From Bdellovibrionales bacterium (GTDB taxonomy: Bacteria > Pseudomonadota > Alphaproteobacteria > UBA9219), in the NCBI GenBank assembly GCA_041662785.1, contig JBAZRW010000001.1, positions 455,781 through 519,780 of the forward strand: a stretch of 64,000 nucleotides of DNA, read 5' to 3'. The translations under genes and the position numbers were made by a program. This document shows, in pieces, positions 18,524 to 28,617 of the stretch. The number at the start of each line of letters is the position of its first letter. Position 1 is the stretch's first letter. Under the pieces are notes generated by a model, which saw nothing but the letters and a program-made list of their open reading frames with translations, was not told where the DNA came from and did not search any database.

Positions 18524-20515
18524 ATGACTTGTTGCTGCACCTCTGCCCCCTCTCCTAAAACCATGGCGAATGCTGTCCGCGCCCTTGCGATGGACGCTGT
18601 CGAGCGGGCCAAATCGGGGCATCCCGGTATGCCGATGGGCATGGCCGATGTAGCGACGGTCTTGTGGCGCTCCTATCTTCGCTTTGATCCGCAAAATCCA
18701 GCATGGCCCGACCGCGACCGTTTCATCCTGTCGGCGGGGCATGGCTCGATGCTGCTTTACGCTTTGGCTCATCTGGCGGGTTATCCCAAGATGACAATGG
18801 AGCAAATCAAGAACTTTCGCCAGTTGGGCAGCCTGACGGCGGGTCATCCTGAGCGCGACCTCGACATCGGCGTTGAAATGACGACCGGCCCCTTGGGGCA
18901 AGGCATCGCCACATCGGTCGGCTTTGCGTTGGCCGAGAGAATCTTGAACGCTCGCTTCGGCGACGCGCTGGTGGATCACCGTACATTCGTTATCGCCTCG
19001 GACGGCGACTTGATGGAAGGCATCAGTCACGAGGCCGCGTCTTTGGCGGGGCATTTGAAGCTAGGCCGCCTTGTCGTTTTTTATGATGATAACAAAATCT
19101 CCATCGATGGTGGGACAGAGCTTTCCTTCACCGAAGACGTGCAGGCGCGGTTCCGCGCTTACGGCTGGGATGTGCAGGCAGTCGATGGGCATGATCCGGC
19201 GGCGATTGCTGCCGCAACCGATGCAGCGCTTGCCGTTACGGATAAGCCTTCGCTTATCGCTTGCCGCACGATTATCGGCTTTGGCGCGCCGAACAAGCAG
19301 GGCACGTCGGGCTGCCATGGCTCGCCACTTGGCGAAGCCGAAGTTGCGGCGGCGCGTCAAGCGCTGGGCTGGGATCATCCGGCCTTTGAAATTCCCGCCG
19401 ACATTTTAAGCGCATGGCGTAAGGCTGGCGCACGCAGCGCGGATTTGTGCAAGGCATGGGAGGCTCGTTTAAGTGCGGCCCCCGCCAAAGCCGAGTTTAC
19501 GCGCATGATGGACGGCGTTTTACCGGAATCGTTGGACGCTGTCTTTGCGGCTTTTAAGCAAAAGATTGCCACCGAAGCGCCCAAGCATGCGACGCGCCAA
19601 TCGTCGGGCGCGACGCTCGCGGCGCTTGTGCCCGCGATGCCCGAACTTATCGGCGGCTCGGCTGACCTTAGCCCGTCGAACAACACACAGGTGAAGGGCG
19701 AGGGCGCAATCAGCGCGGCGTCGAACTATGCGGGGCAGTATATTCACTTTGGCGTACGCGAGCATGGCATGGCCGCTGCCATGAACGGCATGGCCCTTCA
19801 TGGCGGTATCATTCCTTATGGCGGCACGTTTATGCAGTTTGCCGATTATTGCCGCCCGTCGATCCGCCTTGCCGCGCTGATGAAACAGCGCGTCGTTTTT
19901 GTGATGACGCATGACAGCATCGGGCTTGGCGAAGACGGCCCCACCCATCAACCTGTAGAACATTTAGCCGCGCTTCGTGCGATCCCGAATCTTTTGACCA
20001 TGCGACCTTGCGATGGCATTGAAACGGCAGAGTGCTGGCAGATTGCCTTGCAAAGCAAAGACGCACCAAGCTTGCTGGCGCTTGCGCGTCAGGGCTTGCC
20101 GACGTTGCGCGATGGCAGCGCATACAACAAATCAGCCAAGGGCGCGTATGTGCTTTCCGAGGCGGCGGGCCCGCGCGCCGTGACGCTGCTTGCGACCGGA
20201 TCGGAAGTCATGTTGGCCATGCAAGCGCAAAAGCTTTTGAAGGAACAAGGTATCGACGCCGCTGTTGTTTCTTTTCCGTGCATGAGTTTGTTTGACAAGC
20301 AGGACGCGGCGTATCGCTCTTCTGTGCTGGGAACCGCACCTCGCGTCGCGATTGAAGCGGGCATCCGCATGGGCTGGGACACGTATCTTGGCGATGGCGG
20401 CGCGTTTATCGGCATGGACGGCTTTGGCGCGTCGGCCCCCGCCGAAATCTTGTACAAGCATTTCGGCATCACCGTCGAGGCGCTGGTTGACGCGGCGAAA
20501 AAGGTTTGTGCTTAA
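18524..20515 (+). CDS. tkt: Transketolase
   Basis: This TPP-dependent enzyme of the pentose phosphate pathway moves two-carbon units between sugar phosphates. Full-length at 663 residues, with [14 protein letters not shown] near the N-terminus, [12 protein letters not shown], the TPP-binding GDGDLMEG-type segment ([15 protein letters not shown]), FGAPNKQGT, and the pyrimidine-domain [15 protein letters not shown]. The N-terminal 13 residues ([13 protein letters not shown]) are an unusual Cys-rich lead before the usual [12 protein letters not shown]; starting at the ATG at 18563 would remove them. It is followed closely by a Nudix gene and gap and is probably co-transcribed with them. Confidence 0.96.
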   Translation: MTCCCTSAPSPKTMANAVRALAMDAVERAKSGHPGMPMGMADVATVLWRSYLRFDPQNPAWPDRDRFILSAGHGSMLLYALAHLAGYPKMTMEQIKNFRQLGSLTAGHPERDLDIGVEMTTGPLGQGIATSVGFALAERILNARFGDALVDHRTFVIASDGDLMEGISHEAASLAGHLKLGRLVVFYDDNKISIDGGTELSFTEDVQARFRAYGWDVQAVDGHDPAAIAAATDAALAVTDKPSLIACRTIIGFGAPNKQGTSGCHGSPLGEAEVAAARQALGWDHPAFEIPADILSAWRKAGARSADLCKAWEARLSAAPAKAEFTRMMDGVLPESLDAVFAAFKQKIATEAPKHATRQSSGATLAALVPAMPELIGGSADLSPSNNTQVKGEGAISAASNYAGQYIHFGVREHGMAAAMNGMALHGGIIPYGGTFMQFADYCRPSIRLAALMKQRVVFVMTHDSIGLGEDGPTHQPVEHLAALRAIPNLLTMRPCDGIETAECWQIALQSKDAPSLLALARQGLPTLRDGSAYNKSAKGAYVLSEAAGPRAVTLLATGSEVMLAMQAQKLLKEQGIDAAVVSFPCMSLFDKQDAAYRSSVLGTAPRVAIEAGIRMGWDTYLGDGGAFIGMDGFGASAPAEILYKHFGITVEALVDAAKKVCA

Positions 20516-20533
20516 TCCAAGAAAGGATTTCCT

Positions 20534-20980
20534 ATGCCTAGAGAAGAAGGTCTTCATAAGATTGAGGTTCATGTCGCCGCTCTTTGCTTTGATCTTGAAA
20601 GCGAAGACGAGACGCGCTGCCTAATCCTCAAGCGTACAGCCACCCGCTCCCTTTATCCCAATCTTTGGGAATGTGGTGGCGGGCAGATGAAGGCGGGCGA
20701 GTCTTTTCAAGACGCGGCCTTGCGCCAGATTAAGGAAGAGACAGGCCTTGAGGCCGACATTCTTTTTCCTTATGGCGACTATTTTATCGAAACCGAAGAC
20801 GGCGGCATTCCGGGTCTGAAGTTTGTTTGCTCGGTCGATGGGGGGCAGGACGTTGTCCTTGATCCCAAAGAGCACACCGCGTACGCGTGGGTTCAAGAAA
20901 ATGATCTTGACTCCTATGACTTTATTGCAGGCGTTCGGGACGATATCGCCGAAAGCTTCAAGATTTTGGAGGAGTGCTGA
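20534..20980 (+). CDS. Nudix hydrolase between tkt and gap
   Basis: AAAGGA precedes the ATG at 20534, and the gene begins 18 nt after tkt. The Nudix box runs through MKAGESFQDAALRQIKEETG: the Gly, the Glu after five residues and the EE pair are present, but the usual REU is RQI, with Gln replacing the first Glu. The remaining acidic residues should still bind metal. The fold region EVHVAALCFDL and the CGGGQMKAGE lead-in are typical. The substrate is unknown; position suggests clean-up of a nucleotide or sugar-nucleotide by-product, but this is inference. Confidence 0.85.
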   Translation: MPREEGLHKIEVHVAALCFDLESEDETRCLILKRTATRSLYPNLWECGGGQMKAGESFQDAALRQIKEETGLEADILFPYGDYFIETEDGGIPGLKFVCSVDGGQDVVLDPKEHTAYAWVQENDLDSYDFIAGVRDDIAESFKILEEC

Positions 20981-21022
20981 AAAGCGCCCCCGCTAACCCC
21001 CAACCTAACGGAGAAAAACATC

Positions 21023-22030
21023 ATGACAACACGCGTAGCAATTAATGGTTTTGGACGCATTGGTCGTTTGGTTTTACGGGCGGCGATGGATTCGGGCCGC
21101 AAGGACCTTGAGTTTGTGGCGCTGAACGATCTGGCGAACGCGCAGACGAATGCCCATTTGTTGAAATATGATTCCGTTCATGGCCGCTTTAACGGTGAGG
21201 TTGCGGTGGATGGCAACGACCTTATCATCAACGGCATGCGCGTGAAGGGCCTGCAAGGCGCGGATCCCACCAAGCTTGGCTGGGGCGAGATGGGCGTTGA
21301 TGTGGTCATGGAATGCTCTGGCCGCTTTACCAAACGCGTTGACGCTGCCAAGCATCTTGAGGCCGGTGCGAAAAAGGTTTTGATCTCTGCCCCCGCGACG
21401 GATGAGGATCTCACGGTTGTTTATGGCGTCAATCACAGCGAGCTGAAAGCCGAGCATGCCATCGTTTCCAACGCGTCGTGCACGACGAATTGCCTTGCGC
21501 CCGTCGCCTCGGTCTTGGACAAGACGGTCGGCATTTCGCATGGCTTTATGACGACCATTCATTCCTATACGGGTGATCAGCGCGTGGTGGATACGGCACA
21601 CAGCGATCTTCATCGTGCCCGCGCGGCGGCTATCAATATGATCCCGACCTCGACAGGTGCGGCCAAGGCGGTGGGTAAGGTTCTGCCCGCGCTAAAAGGT
21701 AAGCTGGATGGTACAGCCATTCGCGTGCCGACCCCCAACGTGTCGGTTATCGATTTCAAGTTTGTTGCCAAGCGCCCCACGACCGCCGAGGAAATTGGCG
21801 CGGCGATGAAGGCCGCAGCAGCGGGCGAGTTGAAAGGCATCTTAGGCGTGTATGACGAGCCGTTGGTGTCCACGGACTTCAACCATGATGCGCGGTCATC
21901 CATCTTTGCGCTGAACGAAGTGCGCGTGATTGAGGGAACCTTTGTCCGCGTCCTTAGCTGGTATGACAATGAATGGGGTTTCTCAAACCGCATGTCGGAT
22001 ACGGCGATTGCGATGATGGCGGCGAAGTAG
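21023..22030 (+). CDS. gap: Glyceraldehyde-3-phosphate dehydrogenase, type I
   Basis: This enzyme oxidises glyceraldehyde 3-phosphate to 1,3-bisphosphoglycerate with NAD. The NAD-binding NGFGRIGR lies at 8-15, the catalytic Cys153 in SNASCTTNC, and the C-terminal WYDNEWGFSNRM is intact. The 335 residues are full length. The ATG at 21023 follows CGGAG. It lies 42 nt after the Nudix gene and is probably the last gene of a tkt-Nudix-gap transcript, because a composite palindrome follows. Confidence 0.97.
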   Translation: MTTRVAINGFGRIGRLVLRAAMDSGRKDLEFVALNDLANAQTNAHLLKYDSVHGRFNGEVAVDGNDLIINGMRVKGLQGADPTKLGWGEMGVDVVMECSGRFTKRVDAAKHLEAGAKKVLISAPATDEDLTVVYGVNHSELKAEHAIVSNASCTTNCLAPVASVLDKTVGISHGFMTTIHSYTGDQRVVDTAHSDLHRARAAAINMIPTSTGAAKAVGKVLPALKGKLDGTAIRVPTPNVSVIDFKFVAKRPTTAEEIGAAMKAAAAGELKGILGVYDEPLVSTDFNHDARSSIFALNEVRVIEGTFVRVLSWYDNEWGFSNRMSDTAIAMMAAK

Positions 22031-22088
22031 AAGACTGCCTCAGACCAACGGTTATAATTAATGACACACGGACGGACAAACCCCCTTT

Positions 22089-22409
22089 CGTCATCCCGCT
22101 GACCCTGCTTCGCTCTGACGAGCTTCGCAGGGCCGAAGGCTAGCCCGGCGAAGCTGCGGAGCAGCATAGACGGGAAAGCGGGATCCAGCGCCGCTCCCCG
22201 TGTCAAGCACGGGGCAGGCTAGCGCGGCATAAGACTCTTATGCGCCGTGGACACGGCGCGATTGGATACCGGCCTTCGCCGGTATGACGCTAAAGGAAAA
22301 AGCGTTCCATAAGAGTCAGTAGTTATAGCCGTTGGTATAAAAGCGAAGCTGGGTCGCGGGCATCCCGTTTGTTTTCTTCTTATGCGTCACGTCATTGACT
22401 TGTTGGTAT
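22089..22409. repeat. Composite palindromic repeat region between gap and purN
   Basis: This fills the 391-nt gap. CGTCATCCCGC (22089) opens a run of nested hairpins: a GCTTCGC-rich arm, ATAAGACTCTTAT, and ATACCGGCCTTCGCCGGTAT, then TATGACG at 22289. A separate right-end module of CCCGTTTGTTTTCTT with TTGGTAT at 22403-22409 matches the right end of the element at 6484-6687. No gene is supported here. It separates the convergent gap and purN genes. Confidence 0.7.
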
Positions 22410-22421
22410 TAGGAAGACCTT

Positions 22422-23075
22422 CTACTTGATCATAGGGCAGATCAGCGAGGGCGGTTCGCCCTCGCCAAGGATAAAGCATTTCTCGCTGTGGATGTTCACG
22501 CGGCCTTCGGCGATCCAGCGCACGGCCATGGGATAGACGGCGTGTTCTTGCTGCAAAATGCGCTCGGACAAGGTATTTTCCGTATCGTCAGCCATGACGG
22601 GGACGGCGGCCTGAACGATAATCGGGCCGCAATCCATTTCGGCGCGCACAAAGTGAACGGTGCAACCCGAAAACTTCGCGCCGTAATCGATGGCCTTTTG
22701 CTGCACATGCAGGCCCGTAAAGGCGGGCAGCAGCGAAGGGTGGATGTTGACAAGGCGGTCGCGCCACGCATCGACAAACCATGGCGTTAGAATCCGCATA
22801 AAGCCCGCAAGGCAGATCAGCTGCGCGTCGTGCTTTTTAATCTCGGCATCCAGCGCGGCCTCAAAGCCCTCGCGGTCAGCCCCGTAATCCTTATGATTCA
22901 CGACAGCGGTGGGAATGCCTTCCTTTTGCGCCCAAGCGAGGCCGCCCGCCGTGGGATCGTTAGAGATAACGCAGACGATCTTGGCAGGATAATCAGGTTC
23001 ACGCGAGGCGCGCACAAGCGCTTGCATATTGCTGCCGCGCCCAGAAATAAGGACGGCGACGTTTAGCACGGCCAT
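22422..23075 (-). CDS. purN: Phosphoribosylglycinamide formyltransferase (GAR transformylase)
   Basis: PurN transfers a formyl group from 10-formyl-THF to GAR, the third step of purine synthesis. The N-terminal [14 protein letters not shown] binds phosphate, and the active-site [10 protein letters not shown] and MDCGPII segments supply the Asn, His and Asp. The 217 residues are normal. It overlaps the 3' end of purM by 13 nt, as expected for a coupled purM-purN operon. Confidence 0.95.
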   Translation of the reverse strand: MAVLNVAVLISGRGSNMQALVRASREPDYPAKIVCVISNDPTAGGLAWAQKEGIPTAVVNHKDYGADREGFEAALDAEIKKHDAQLICLAGFMRILTPWFVDAWRDRLVNIHPSLLPAFTGLHVQQKAIDYGAKFSGCTVHFVRAEMDCGPIIVQAAVPVMADDTENTLSERILQQEHAVYPMAVRWIAEGRVNIHSEKCFILGEGEPPSLICPMIK

Positions 23076-24145
23076 GTTGACCCCATGCCTTGAATTGACA
23101 CACGCGATGTCGACAGGTTTTTTTCAACTTCGCCGATGCGGAAAACCGTTTCGCCCGTGTCAGTCAGTAAAGACTTGATCTCTTCGGCGTCCTCCTTGGC
23201 GACGATCACGACCATGCCAATGCCGCAGTTAAACGTCCGCGCCATATCATGGCTGCTCATCGCGCCTTTTTGTGCCAGCCATTTCATGACGGACGGCACG
23301 CTCCAGCTTTCGGCAGACAGCCAAACGCCAAGGCCATCAGGCAAGACGCGGGGAATGTTTTCCAAAAGCCCGCCGCCTGTGATGTGCGCCATGGCTTTAA
23401 CGTGCCCCGTCTTGATGGCGGCCAGCATAGGCTTGACGTAAAGGCGCGTCGGCTCTAGCAAGGCTTCTCCCAAACGGCGAGAGGGATCAAAGGGTGCGGG
23501 CGCGTCATAGGCAAGGTTTTCTTGGGCCACGATCTTGCGCACCAGCGAAAAGCCGTTGCTGTGAACGCCGCTGGATGCCAGACCCAAGACGACATCCCCC
23601 TCGGCAATATCCTCGCGCGGCAGGCTTTGGCCGCGCTCAACCGCGCCAACAGCAAAACCGGCCAGATCGTAATCCTCGCCTTCATACATGCCGGGCATTT
23701 CGGCCGTTTCGCCGCCCACAAGGGCGCAGCCCGATTGCTTGCAGCCTTCGGCGATTCCCGCGATCACGGCACGGGCCGTTTCGACCTCAAGGTGACCAGA
23801 GGCAAAATAGTCAAGGAAAAACAAAGGCTCAGCCCCCGCGACGATCAGGTCGTTGACGCACATGGCGACAAGGTCGATCCCGACGGTGTCGTGCTTGCCC
23901 GCCTCGATGGCGACGCGCAACTTGGTTCCGACGCCATCCGTGGCGCTGACCAAAATAGGGTCTTGATAGCCTGTCGCTTTCAGGTCAAAAAGAGCGCCAA
24001 ACCCTCCTAAACCGGCCATAACGCCCGTGCGGGCCGTTGCCTTGGCAAGGGGCTTAATGGCTTCAACCAAGGCGTTACCGGCATTGATATCGACGCCAGC
24101 CTTGGCATAAGCATCTTGGGGGGAGTCATTTGAGTTGGTCATCAT
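23063..24145 (-). CDS. purM: Phosphoribosylformylglycinamidine cyclo-ligase (AIR synthetase)
   Basis: PurM closes the imidazole ring of AIR using ATP, the fifth step of purine synthesis. It shows [13 protein letters not shown] at the N-terminus, the ATDGVGTKL metal/ATP loop, [12 protein letters not shown] and [13 protein letters not shown]. The start is the ATG at 24145 ([10 protein letters not shown]); a longer frame reaches 24220 with a hydrophobic lead that would run right up to the divergent DUF2066 gene and is rejected. The mature length is about 360 residues. Confidence 0.95.
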   Translation of the reverse strand: MMTNSNDSPQDAYAKAGVDINAGNALVEAIKPLAKATARTGVMAGLGGFGALFDLKATGYQDPILVSATDGVGTKLRVAIEAGKHDTVGIDLVAMCVNDLIVAGAEPLFFLDYFASGHLEVETARAVIAGIAEGCKQSGCALVGGETAEMPGMYEGEDYDLAGFAVGAVERGQSLPREDIAEGDVVLGLASSGVHSNGFSLVRKIVAQENLAYDAPAPFDPSRRLGEALLEPTRLYVKPMLAAIKTGHVKAMAHITGGGLLENIPRVLPDGLGVWLSAESWSVPSVMKWLAQKGAMSSHDMARTFNCGIGMVVIVAKEDAEEIKSLLTDTGETVFRIGEVEKNLSTSRVSIQGMGSTWPC

Positions 24146-24219
24146 ACCGTCATGATTGATGGTTAGCGTAAAACAGGCTAGTAAGAACAGGCACAATAAC
24201 AAAAAGTGACAGGTTTGCA

Positions 24220-25314
24220 ATGCGCGTCGTAATATTTTTGGTTTTCAGTCTTTTTTGCCTCGCGTCTCCGGCGTGGGCGCAGGAAGATTTGGCGGTGTAT
24301 CGCATCGCTGGCGTGACGGTTGACGTCACGGCGGCCAATGCAACCGTGGCGCGGGATCATGCCATTATGCAAGCGCAGCGCAGCGCGTTTTCCCTGCTTT
24401 TAGAAAGGCTTGGTGTGAGGGAGCCACAGGCCAAAGCCTCCGATGAGGCCTTGGCCGCCTTGGTGCAGGCCTTTGAAATCCAGAACGAGCATACGGCGGG
24501 CTATCGCTATACAGGCCTTTTTTCTGTTCAATTCAAACCCGCGGCTGTTCGGCAGTGGTTGGGCACGCTCGGCGTCAAATATACGGAAAATCGTGCCAAG
24601 TCGCTTGTGGTGCTACCCATTGTCAAAAGCAAGGAGAGGGCCACGCTATGGGAGGATTCGACCCCGTGGCGGAGCGTGTGGATGGGTGGTGAGAAAAATA
24701 CGGGGTTGGTTCCTTTTATTGTGCCTACTGGTGATTTAGAGGATATCGCGCAGATCAGCACGGCAGAGGCTCTGACTGGCAAGCCAGAGGCTCTTGAGGC
24801 TGTTCGCCAAAAATACGGCGCGGGCGGCGTTTTGGTGGCTGTTCTTGAAACCGATTCTCTTGCGGCGGAGGGCGAGTCCCCAACCCCAAGTGAAAAGGGC
24901 GAGGGCGTTGTCACGGCGCGTCGCTATGACGAGGCGGGCGCGGCCAAAGACCTTGGTCGCCTTCCCGTTGCGTGGGCCTCCCTTGCGCAAAGGGGCGAGG
25001 TTTTGGCCGCCGCGATCCGGTCTTTATCCCAGTCGCTAGAGGCCGATTGGCGGGCGGTGAATAAGGTTCCCTCTGGCGCGGTGGCGACGTTGCCTGTTGA
25101 TGTTGATGTTCCGACCTTGGAGGCATGGGCGCAGATCAGGCAAAGGCTGACCCAAGTGCCTGCGGTGGCCAGCGCTCAAATCGTGACGATGACGCGTGGC
25201 CTTGTGCATATCGAGCTTGGCTTTCGCGGTGAGCTTGCCGCCTTGCCCAGAGCCGTCGCCGAGCAAGGTTTGACGTTGGAGCAAAGCGCAGGCGGCGGCT
25301 GGCTTTTGCATTAG
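24220..25314 (+). CDS. DUF2066 family exported protein
   Basis: A clear signal peptide ([22 protein letters not shown]) precedes about 345 residues. The N-terminal [23 protein letters not shown] region with the following [10 protein letters not shown] is typical of DUF2066 proteins, which often lie between purM and perM in alphaproteobacteria. The function is unknown. It diverges from purM with 74 nt between starts and is followed by perM after 21 nt and hdaA by a 4-nt overlap, which suggests one transcript. Confidence 0.85.
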   Translation: MRVVIFLVFSLFCLASPAWAQEDLAVYRIAGVTVDVTAANATVARDHAIMQAQRSAFSLLLERLGVREPQAKASDEALAALVQAFEIQNEHTAGYRYTGLFSVQFKPAAVRQWLGTLGVKYTENRAKSLVVLPIVKSKERATLWEDSTPWRSVWMGGEKNTGLVPFIVPTGDLEDIAQISTAEALTGKPEALEAVRQKYGAGGVLVAVLETDSLAAEGESPTPSEKGEGVVTARRYDEAGAAKDLGRLPVAWASLAQRGEVLAAAIRSLSQSLEADWRAVNKVPSGAVATLPVDVDVPTLEAWAQIRQRLTQVPAVASAQIVTMTRGLVHIELGFRGELAALPRAVAEQGLTLEQSAGGGWLLH

Positions 25315-25335
25315 AAAAAAAGAAAGGCGCACTTC

Positions 25336-26421
25336 ATGACCACTCTTATCGATCGCAGACAGACGCCGAAGGCGCGGTTTTGGGTGATCATGATTATCGC
25401 CTTTGTGGCCGTTCTTTGGCTTTTGCGACCCATGCTGCTGCCCTTTGTTGCGGGGGCGGCGTTGGCGTATTTCCTTGATCCTGTCGTAGATCGCTTGACC
25501 CTTTGGCGCGTGCCGCGCTGGCTTGGCACGGCGCTTGTTCTTCTGGGCTTTCTTTTGGTGGTGGCACTTCTGTTGCTTTTGATTGTGCCGTTGATCCAAA
25601 CGCAGATGATGGCGCTCATTGACGCGCTGCCGACCTATGTTGACACGCTACGCACGCGCTTTATGCCGCGTATCTATGATTGGCTCAGTCGCTTGTCCCC
25701 TGCGGACGTAGAGAAATTAAGGCAGGCCGCCAGTGATTACGCGGGCAATGCGGTGGGCCTTACGGGCGAGTTTCTGAAAGGCCTTGTGACAAAGGGTTTT
25801 GCGCTGTTCGATGTGTTGACTCTTTTGATTATTACCCCCGTCGTCGCTTTTTACCTTTTGCGCGATTGGCCCAAGGTGACGCGCAATGTTGATGAGCTTG
25901 TCCCCCGCGCGCAGCATGGCATCGTGCGGCAGGCAGCCATCGAGATCAACAAAACGCTCTCTGGCTTTATCCGTGGCCAAGCGCTTGTATGCCTGTCACT
26001 GGGCTTTATTTATAGCGTTGGGCTGACGCTCGTGGGGCTGCACTATGGCGCGACCATCGGCATTATCGCGGGCGTTTTGTCTTTTATTCCCTATGTAGGC
26101 TCTGGCTTCGGGCTGATTGTCAGCATGATCCTTGCCTTTGTCCAGTTCGATAATGGTTTGTCCATCGGCCTAGTTTTGGTCGTGTTTTTGGTGGGGCAAA
26201 CACTAGAAGGCTATGTTTTGACGCCCAAGCTGGTGGGGGATCGTGTGGGCCTGCACCCCGTCTGGATTCTGTTCGCCCTTTTTGCAGGCGGCAGCCTTTT
26301 GGGTTTTGTCGGTATTTTAATTGCTGTGCCTGTTGCGGCGGTCTTGGGTGTTCTTATTCGCCTTGCCCTTTCCCGTTATAAGGGCAGCGCTCTGTATCAC
26401 AAAAAGACCCCTTCCCCATGA
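25336..26421 (+). CDS. AI-2E/PerM family transporter
   Basis: This 361-residue integral membrane protein has about seven to eight helices, with the family's paired N-terminal helices (FWVIMIIAFVAVLWLL, PFVAGAALAYFLDPVVD), a long periplasmic or cytoplasmic loop and the C-terminal GLHPVWILFALFAGG region. The AI-2E family exports varied small molecules, so the name does not prove autoinducer transport. Its TGA stop overlaps the hdaA ATG. Confidence 0.9.
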   Translation: MTTLIDRRQTPKARFWVIMIIAFVAVLWLLRPMLLPFVAGAALAYFLDPVVDRLTLWRVPRWLGTALVLLGFLLVVALLLLLIVPLIQTQMMALIDALPTYVDTLRTRFMPRIYDWLSRLSPADVEKLRQAASDYAGNAVGLTGEFLKGLVTKGFALFDVLTLLIITPVVAFYLLRDWPKVTRNVDELVPRAQHGIVRQAAIEINKTLSGFIRGQALVCLSLGFIYSVGLTLVGLHYGATIGIIAGVLSFIPYVGSGFGLIVSMILAFVQFDNGLSIGLVLVVFLVGQTLEGYVLTPKLVGDRVGLHPVWILFALFAGGSLLGFVGILIAVPVAAVLGVLIRLALSRYKGSALYHKKTPSP

Positions 26422-27134
26422 CCAGGCAGTACCATTTCCCCTTACCGTTACAGGCGGCCATGGGGCTGGAAGATTTCCTCCCCTCGTCCTCTAACGAAGA
26501 GGGTGTGGCGTGGCTCTTGCGGCGTGAGCCGTCCTCTTGGCCGTCGCACGCGCTTGTTCTGTGGGGGCCGGAAGGCGCGGGCAAGACGCACCTCCTGTCC
26601 ATTTGGTGCGAGCGGCAAAAGGCGCAGCGCATCGCGCTGGGTGATCCGGTTTTGGCAGCCATTGTCAATGGTAAGGCCTTAGCGCCCGCCTTCGCTTTGG
26701 ACGATGCCGATGCTTGCGTGGGCGATCCGGCGCAAGAGGAATGGCTACAGCATTTTTATAATGCGACAAAGGCGGCTTCGTTGCCTGTCTTGCTGACGGC
26801 GCTGCATCCTCCGGCCTTATGGGGCTTGGGGCTGCGCGATATTGAAACGCGCCTGAAAAGCTGCGTGAGCGCAAGCCTTCATGAACCGGATGATGCCTTG
26901 ATGCGCGGGCTTTTGATGAAGCTTTTTAGTGACAGGCAGTTGATGGTTGAGGTGGGCGTGGTGGATTATTTGTCCGCGCGGCTAGAGCGCACCACGGCGG
27001 CTGTGCGTGACGCTGTGGCGCAATTGGATGAGGCTGCGTTGGGGGAAGGGCGCAAAATCTCTATCCCGTTTGCGCAAAAAGTTTTAGCCCAGAACGAGCC
27101 AGAAGCCGAAGATAATGGCCGCAAGGACGCCTAA
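26418..27134 (+). CDS. hdaA: DnaA-related regulator HdaA
   Basis: The 238-residue AAA protein has Walker A GPEGAGKTH (about residues 51-59), a weakly conserved Walker B-like FALDDADA, and the C-terminal lid helices of DnaA-family proteins, but no DNA-binding domain IV. In alphaproteobacteria HdaA promotes hydrolysis of DnaA-ATP to limit initiation. It overlaps perM by 4 nt (ATGA). Its last 51 nt overlap the 3' end of the convergent yqaA. The polyphosphate kinase gene that often follows hdaA in relatives is absent. Confidence 0.88.
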   Translation: MTRQYHFPLPLQAAMGLEDFLPSSSNEEGVAWLLRREPSSWPSHALVLWGPEGAGKTHLLSIWCERQKAQRIALGDPVLAAIVNGKALAPAFALDDADACVGDPAQEEWLQHFYNATKAASLPVLLTALHPPALWGLGLRDIETRLKSCVSASLHEPDDALMRGLLMKLFSDRQLMVEVGVVDYLSARLERTTAAVRDAVAQLDEAALGEGRKISIPFAQKVLAQNEPEAEDNGRKDA

Positions 27135-27665
27135 AGCCACCCAGTTAAGGTACTTTTCGACAAAGGTGCGGATCGGCTCACCAAACTTACGCACCAATCC
27201 TGCCACCAAAAAGAACCGCGCCGCGCGCGTTGCGATGCAAGCCAAAACGAACGGCACAAGCGGCAGAGAGGCGACGCCGCTGGCGATGGTGATGAGCTTA
27301 AACGGAATGGGTGTCAGGCCCTTGGCCAGAATGACGTAGACGCCCCACTTGTTGAACTCGTCATGGAAGCGGGCGAAGGCTTCTTGCATGTGATAGGTCT
27401 CGATGATCCATTGACCGAGCGTAGCGTAAAACCATGCGCCGATGGCATAGCCAAGCAATCCTCCAACGACAGAGCCGACGGTGCAGATCAGCGCATAGCG
27501 CCAAGCTTTTTCGCGGTTCGCCAGCGCCATGGGCAAAAGCAAAACATCGGGGGGCAGGGGAAAGAACGAGCTTTCCGCAAAGGCAACCGCGAACAGCACA
27601 AAGGCCGCATACGGCCCTTCGGCTTGGCGAAGCGTCCAGTCATAAAGGGATCGAATGGGGGACAT
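27084..27665 (-). CDS. YqaA family (VTT/DedA-like) membrane protein
   Basis: About 193 residues with four to five membrane helices. The SNARE-associated (VTT) segment reads AFAESSFFPLPPDVLLLPMAL, with GSVVGGLLGYAIG and the KGLTPIPFKLITIASG motif. DedA/VTT proteins work in lipid scrambling or undecaprenyl-phosphate handling, but YqaA itself is uncharacterised. The start at 27665 (MSPIRSLYDW) has GAGG upstream; a GTG at 27686 would add seven residues. It is tail-to-tail with hdaA and overlaps its end. Confidence 0.88.
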   Translation of the reverse strand: MSPIRSLYDWTLRQAEGPYAAFVLFAVAFAESSFFPLPPDVLLLPMALANREKAWRYALICTVGSVVGGLLGYAIGAWFYATLGQWIIETYHMQEAFARFHDEFNKWGVYVILAKGLTPIPFKLITIASGVASLPLVPFVLACIATRAARFFLVAGLVRKFGEPIRTFVEKYLNWVALGVLAAIIFGFWLVLG

Positions 27666-27700
27666 ATTTAAAGGCAGCCTCTTCACGACGGTCTAAGTTA

Positions 27701-27991
27701 TTAATGAGCCAAAGCCCTGTTGACGGCTTCGGGCTCATGGGCAATGACGGTTAAAAGTACGCGCGCCGCACGTTCAGGCTGGCGGCGTTTTTGCTCCCAA
27801 TCTTGCACGGCACGCACATTGAAACCAAAACGCTGAGAGAATTCCGGTTGCGTTAGACCTAGATGATGGCGGATCGATTTAACATCCACTTCATCGGGAA
27901 CGTGCGCGACAAAACCGGTCCGAACCTCCCCGCGGGCATAGGCAAGAGCGTGCCTCGCCGATTTAATGAGCTTACTTCCTGTTTTGGACAC
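27701..27991 (-). CDS. XRE/HigA-type antitoxin
   Basis: The 96-residue protein has a helix-turn-helix in residues about 40-70 ([28 protein letters not shown]), the typical arrangement of HigA/NadS-type antitoxins that bind a RelE-fold toxin and repress their own promoter. The start is a GTG at 27991 with GGAG upstream, overlapping the toxin's 3' end by 20 nt. The toxin gene upstream is frameshifted, so this antitoxin may be orphaned in function. Confidence 0.85.
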   Translation of the reverse strand: MSKTGSKLIKSARHALAYARGEVRTGFVAHVPDEVDVKSIRHHLGLTQPEFSQRFGFNVRAVQDWEQKRRQPERAARVLLTVIAHEPEAVNRALAH

Positions 27992-28338
27992 GATGTTTGA
28001 CTCCTTTTTTATAAACGTCAGCGATTGATCCCAAAATTTGTTTTAATTCGTTTCTTTCGGCTTGAGACAAATTAGCCTTTTCTCCTTTTGAAAAGAGGGA
28101 TAGCAAAAACACGGGGATCTCTTTTCCTGCATAAAAAGCAATAACTCTATACCCGCCGCTTTTCCCCTTCCCGCGTCCTGCAAAACGAATCTTTCGCGCC
28201 CCTCCCGTTCCCTTCATTTCGTCTCCGGTATCAGGGCTTTCGCGCAATACACTCTACAATAGCATGGCGCTCCTCGACCGTGAGCCCAAGCGCCTTGGCA
28301 TCACGCAGATAATCGGGCGTTTCAATAACAACCTGCAT
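27972..28338 (-). pseudogene. RelE/HigB-type toxin broken by a frameshift
   Basis: Two frames together make a full toxin. The first starts at the ATG at 28338 ([18 protein letters not shown]) and reads to ...ECIARKP, then stops at 28231-28233. The second continues in another frame as [17 protein letters not shown], then [21 protein letters not shown] and [15 protein letters not shown], the conserved core and C-terminus of this RelE-fold family. Removing one base at 28233 (A on the plus strand) joins IARKP to DTGDEM in one frame of about 120 codons. The antitoxin downstream is intact. A sequencing error or programmed slippage cannot be excluded, but I see no slippery heptamer. Confidence 0.75.
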
Positions 28339-28494
28339 GGCCATACTATACGGCATTGCCGCACATTCGGCAAGAACTATTTAAGGAAATGTCGTTCGAT
28401 TTTCTCCGATCAAATGCGAAGATTCCTTGGTTAAGAGGCAAAAACGTGCTTAATTCGGCCATGTTGTAACCCTTTAGGAGTCATCCCTCCCACC

Positions 28495-28569
28495 GTCACT
28501 CCCGCGTAAGCGGGAGTCCCGTTTGTTTTTTAATAAGGAAACGGGATCCCCGCTTTCGCGGGGATGACA
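28495..28569. repeat. Double palindromic element upstream of purA
   Basis: Two hairpin cores lie back to back: CGTCACTCCCGCG-TAAGC type, reading into CCCGTTTGTTT, and GGATCCCCGCTTTCGCGGGGATGAC. The outer ends mirror each other (CGTCA / ATGAC). It lies 49 nt before the purA start, in the gap that also holds about 155 nt of unremarkable sequence after the toxin gene. Confidence 0.75.
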
Positions 28570-28617
28570 AAGCTTTTGTGGTCGGTTTGGCAACTTATCA
28601 ATTTAGGATCTGCTTTT

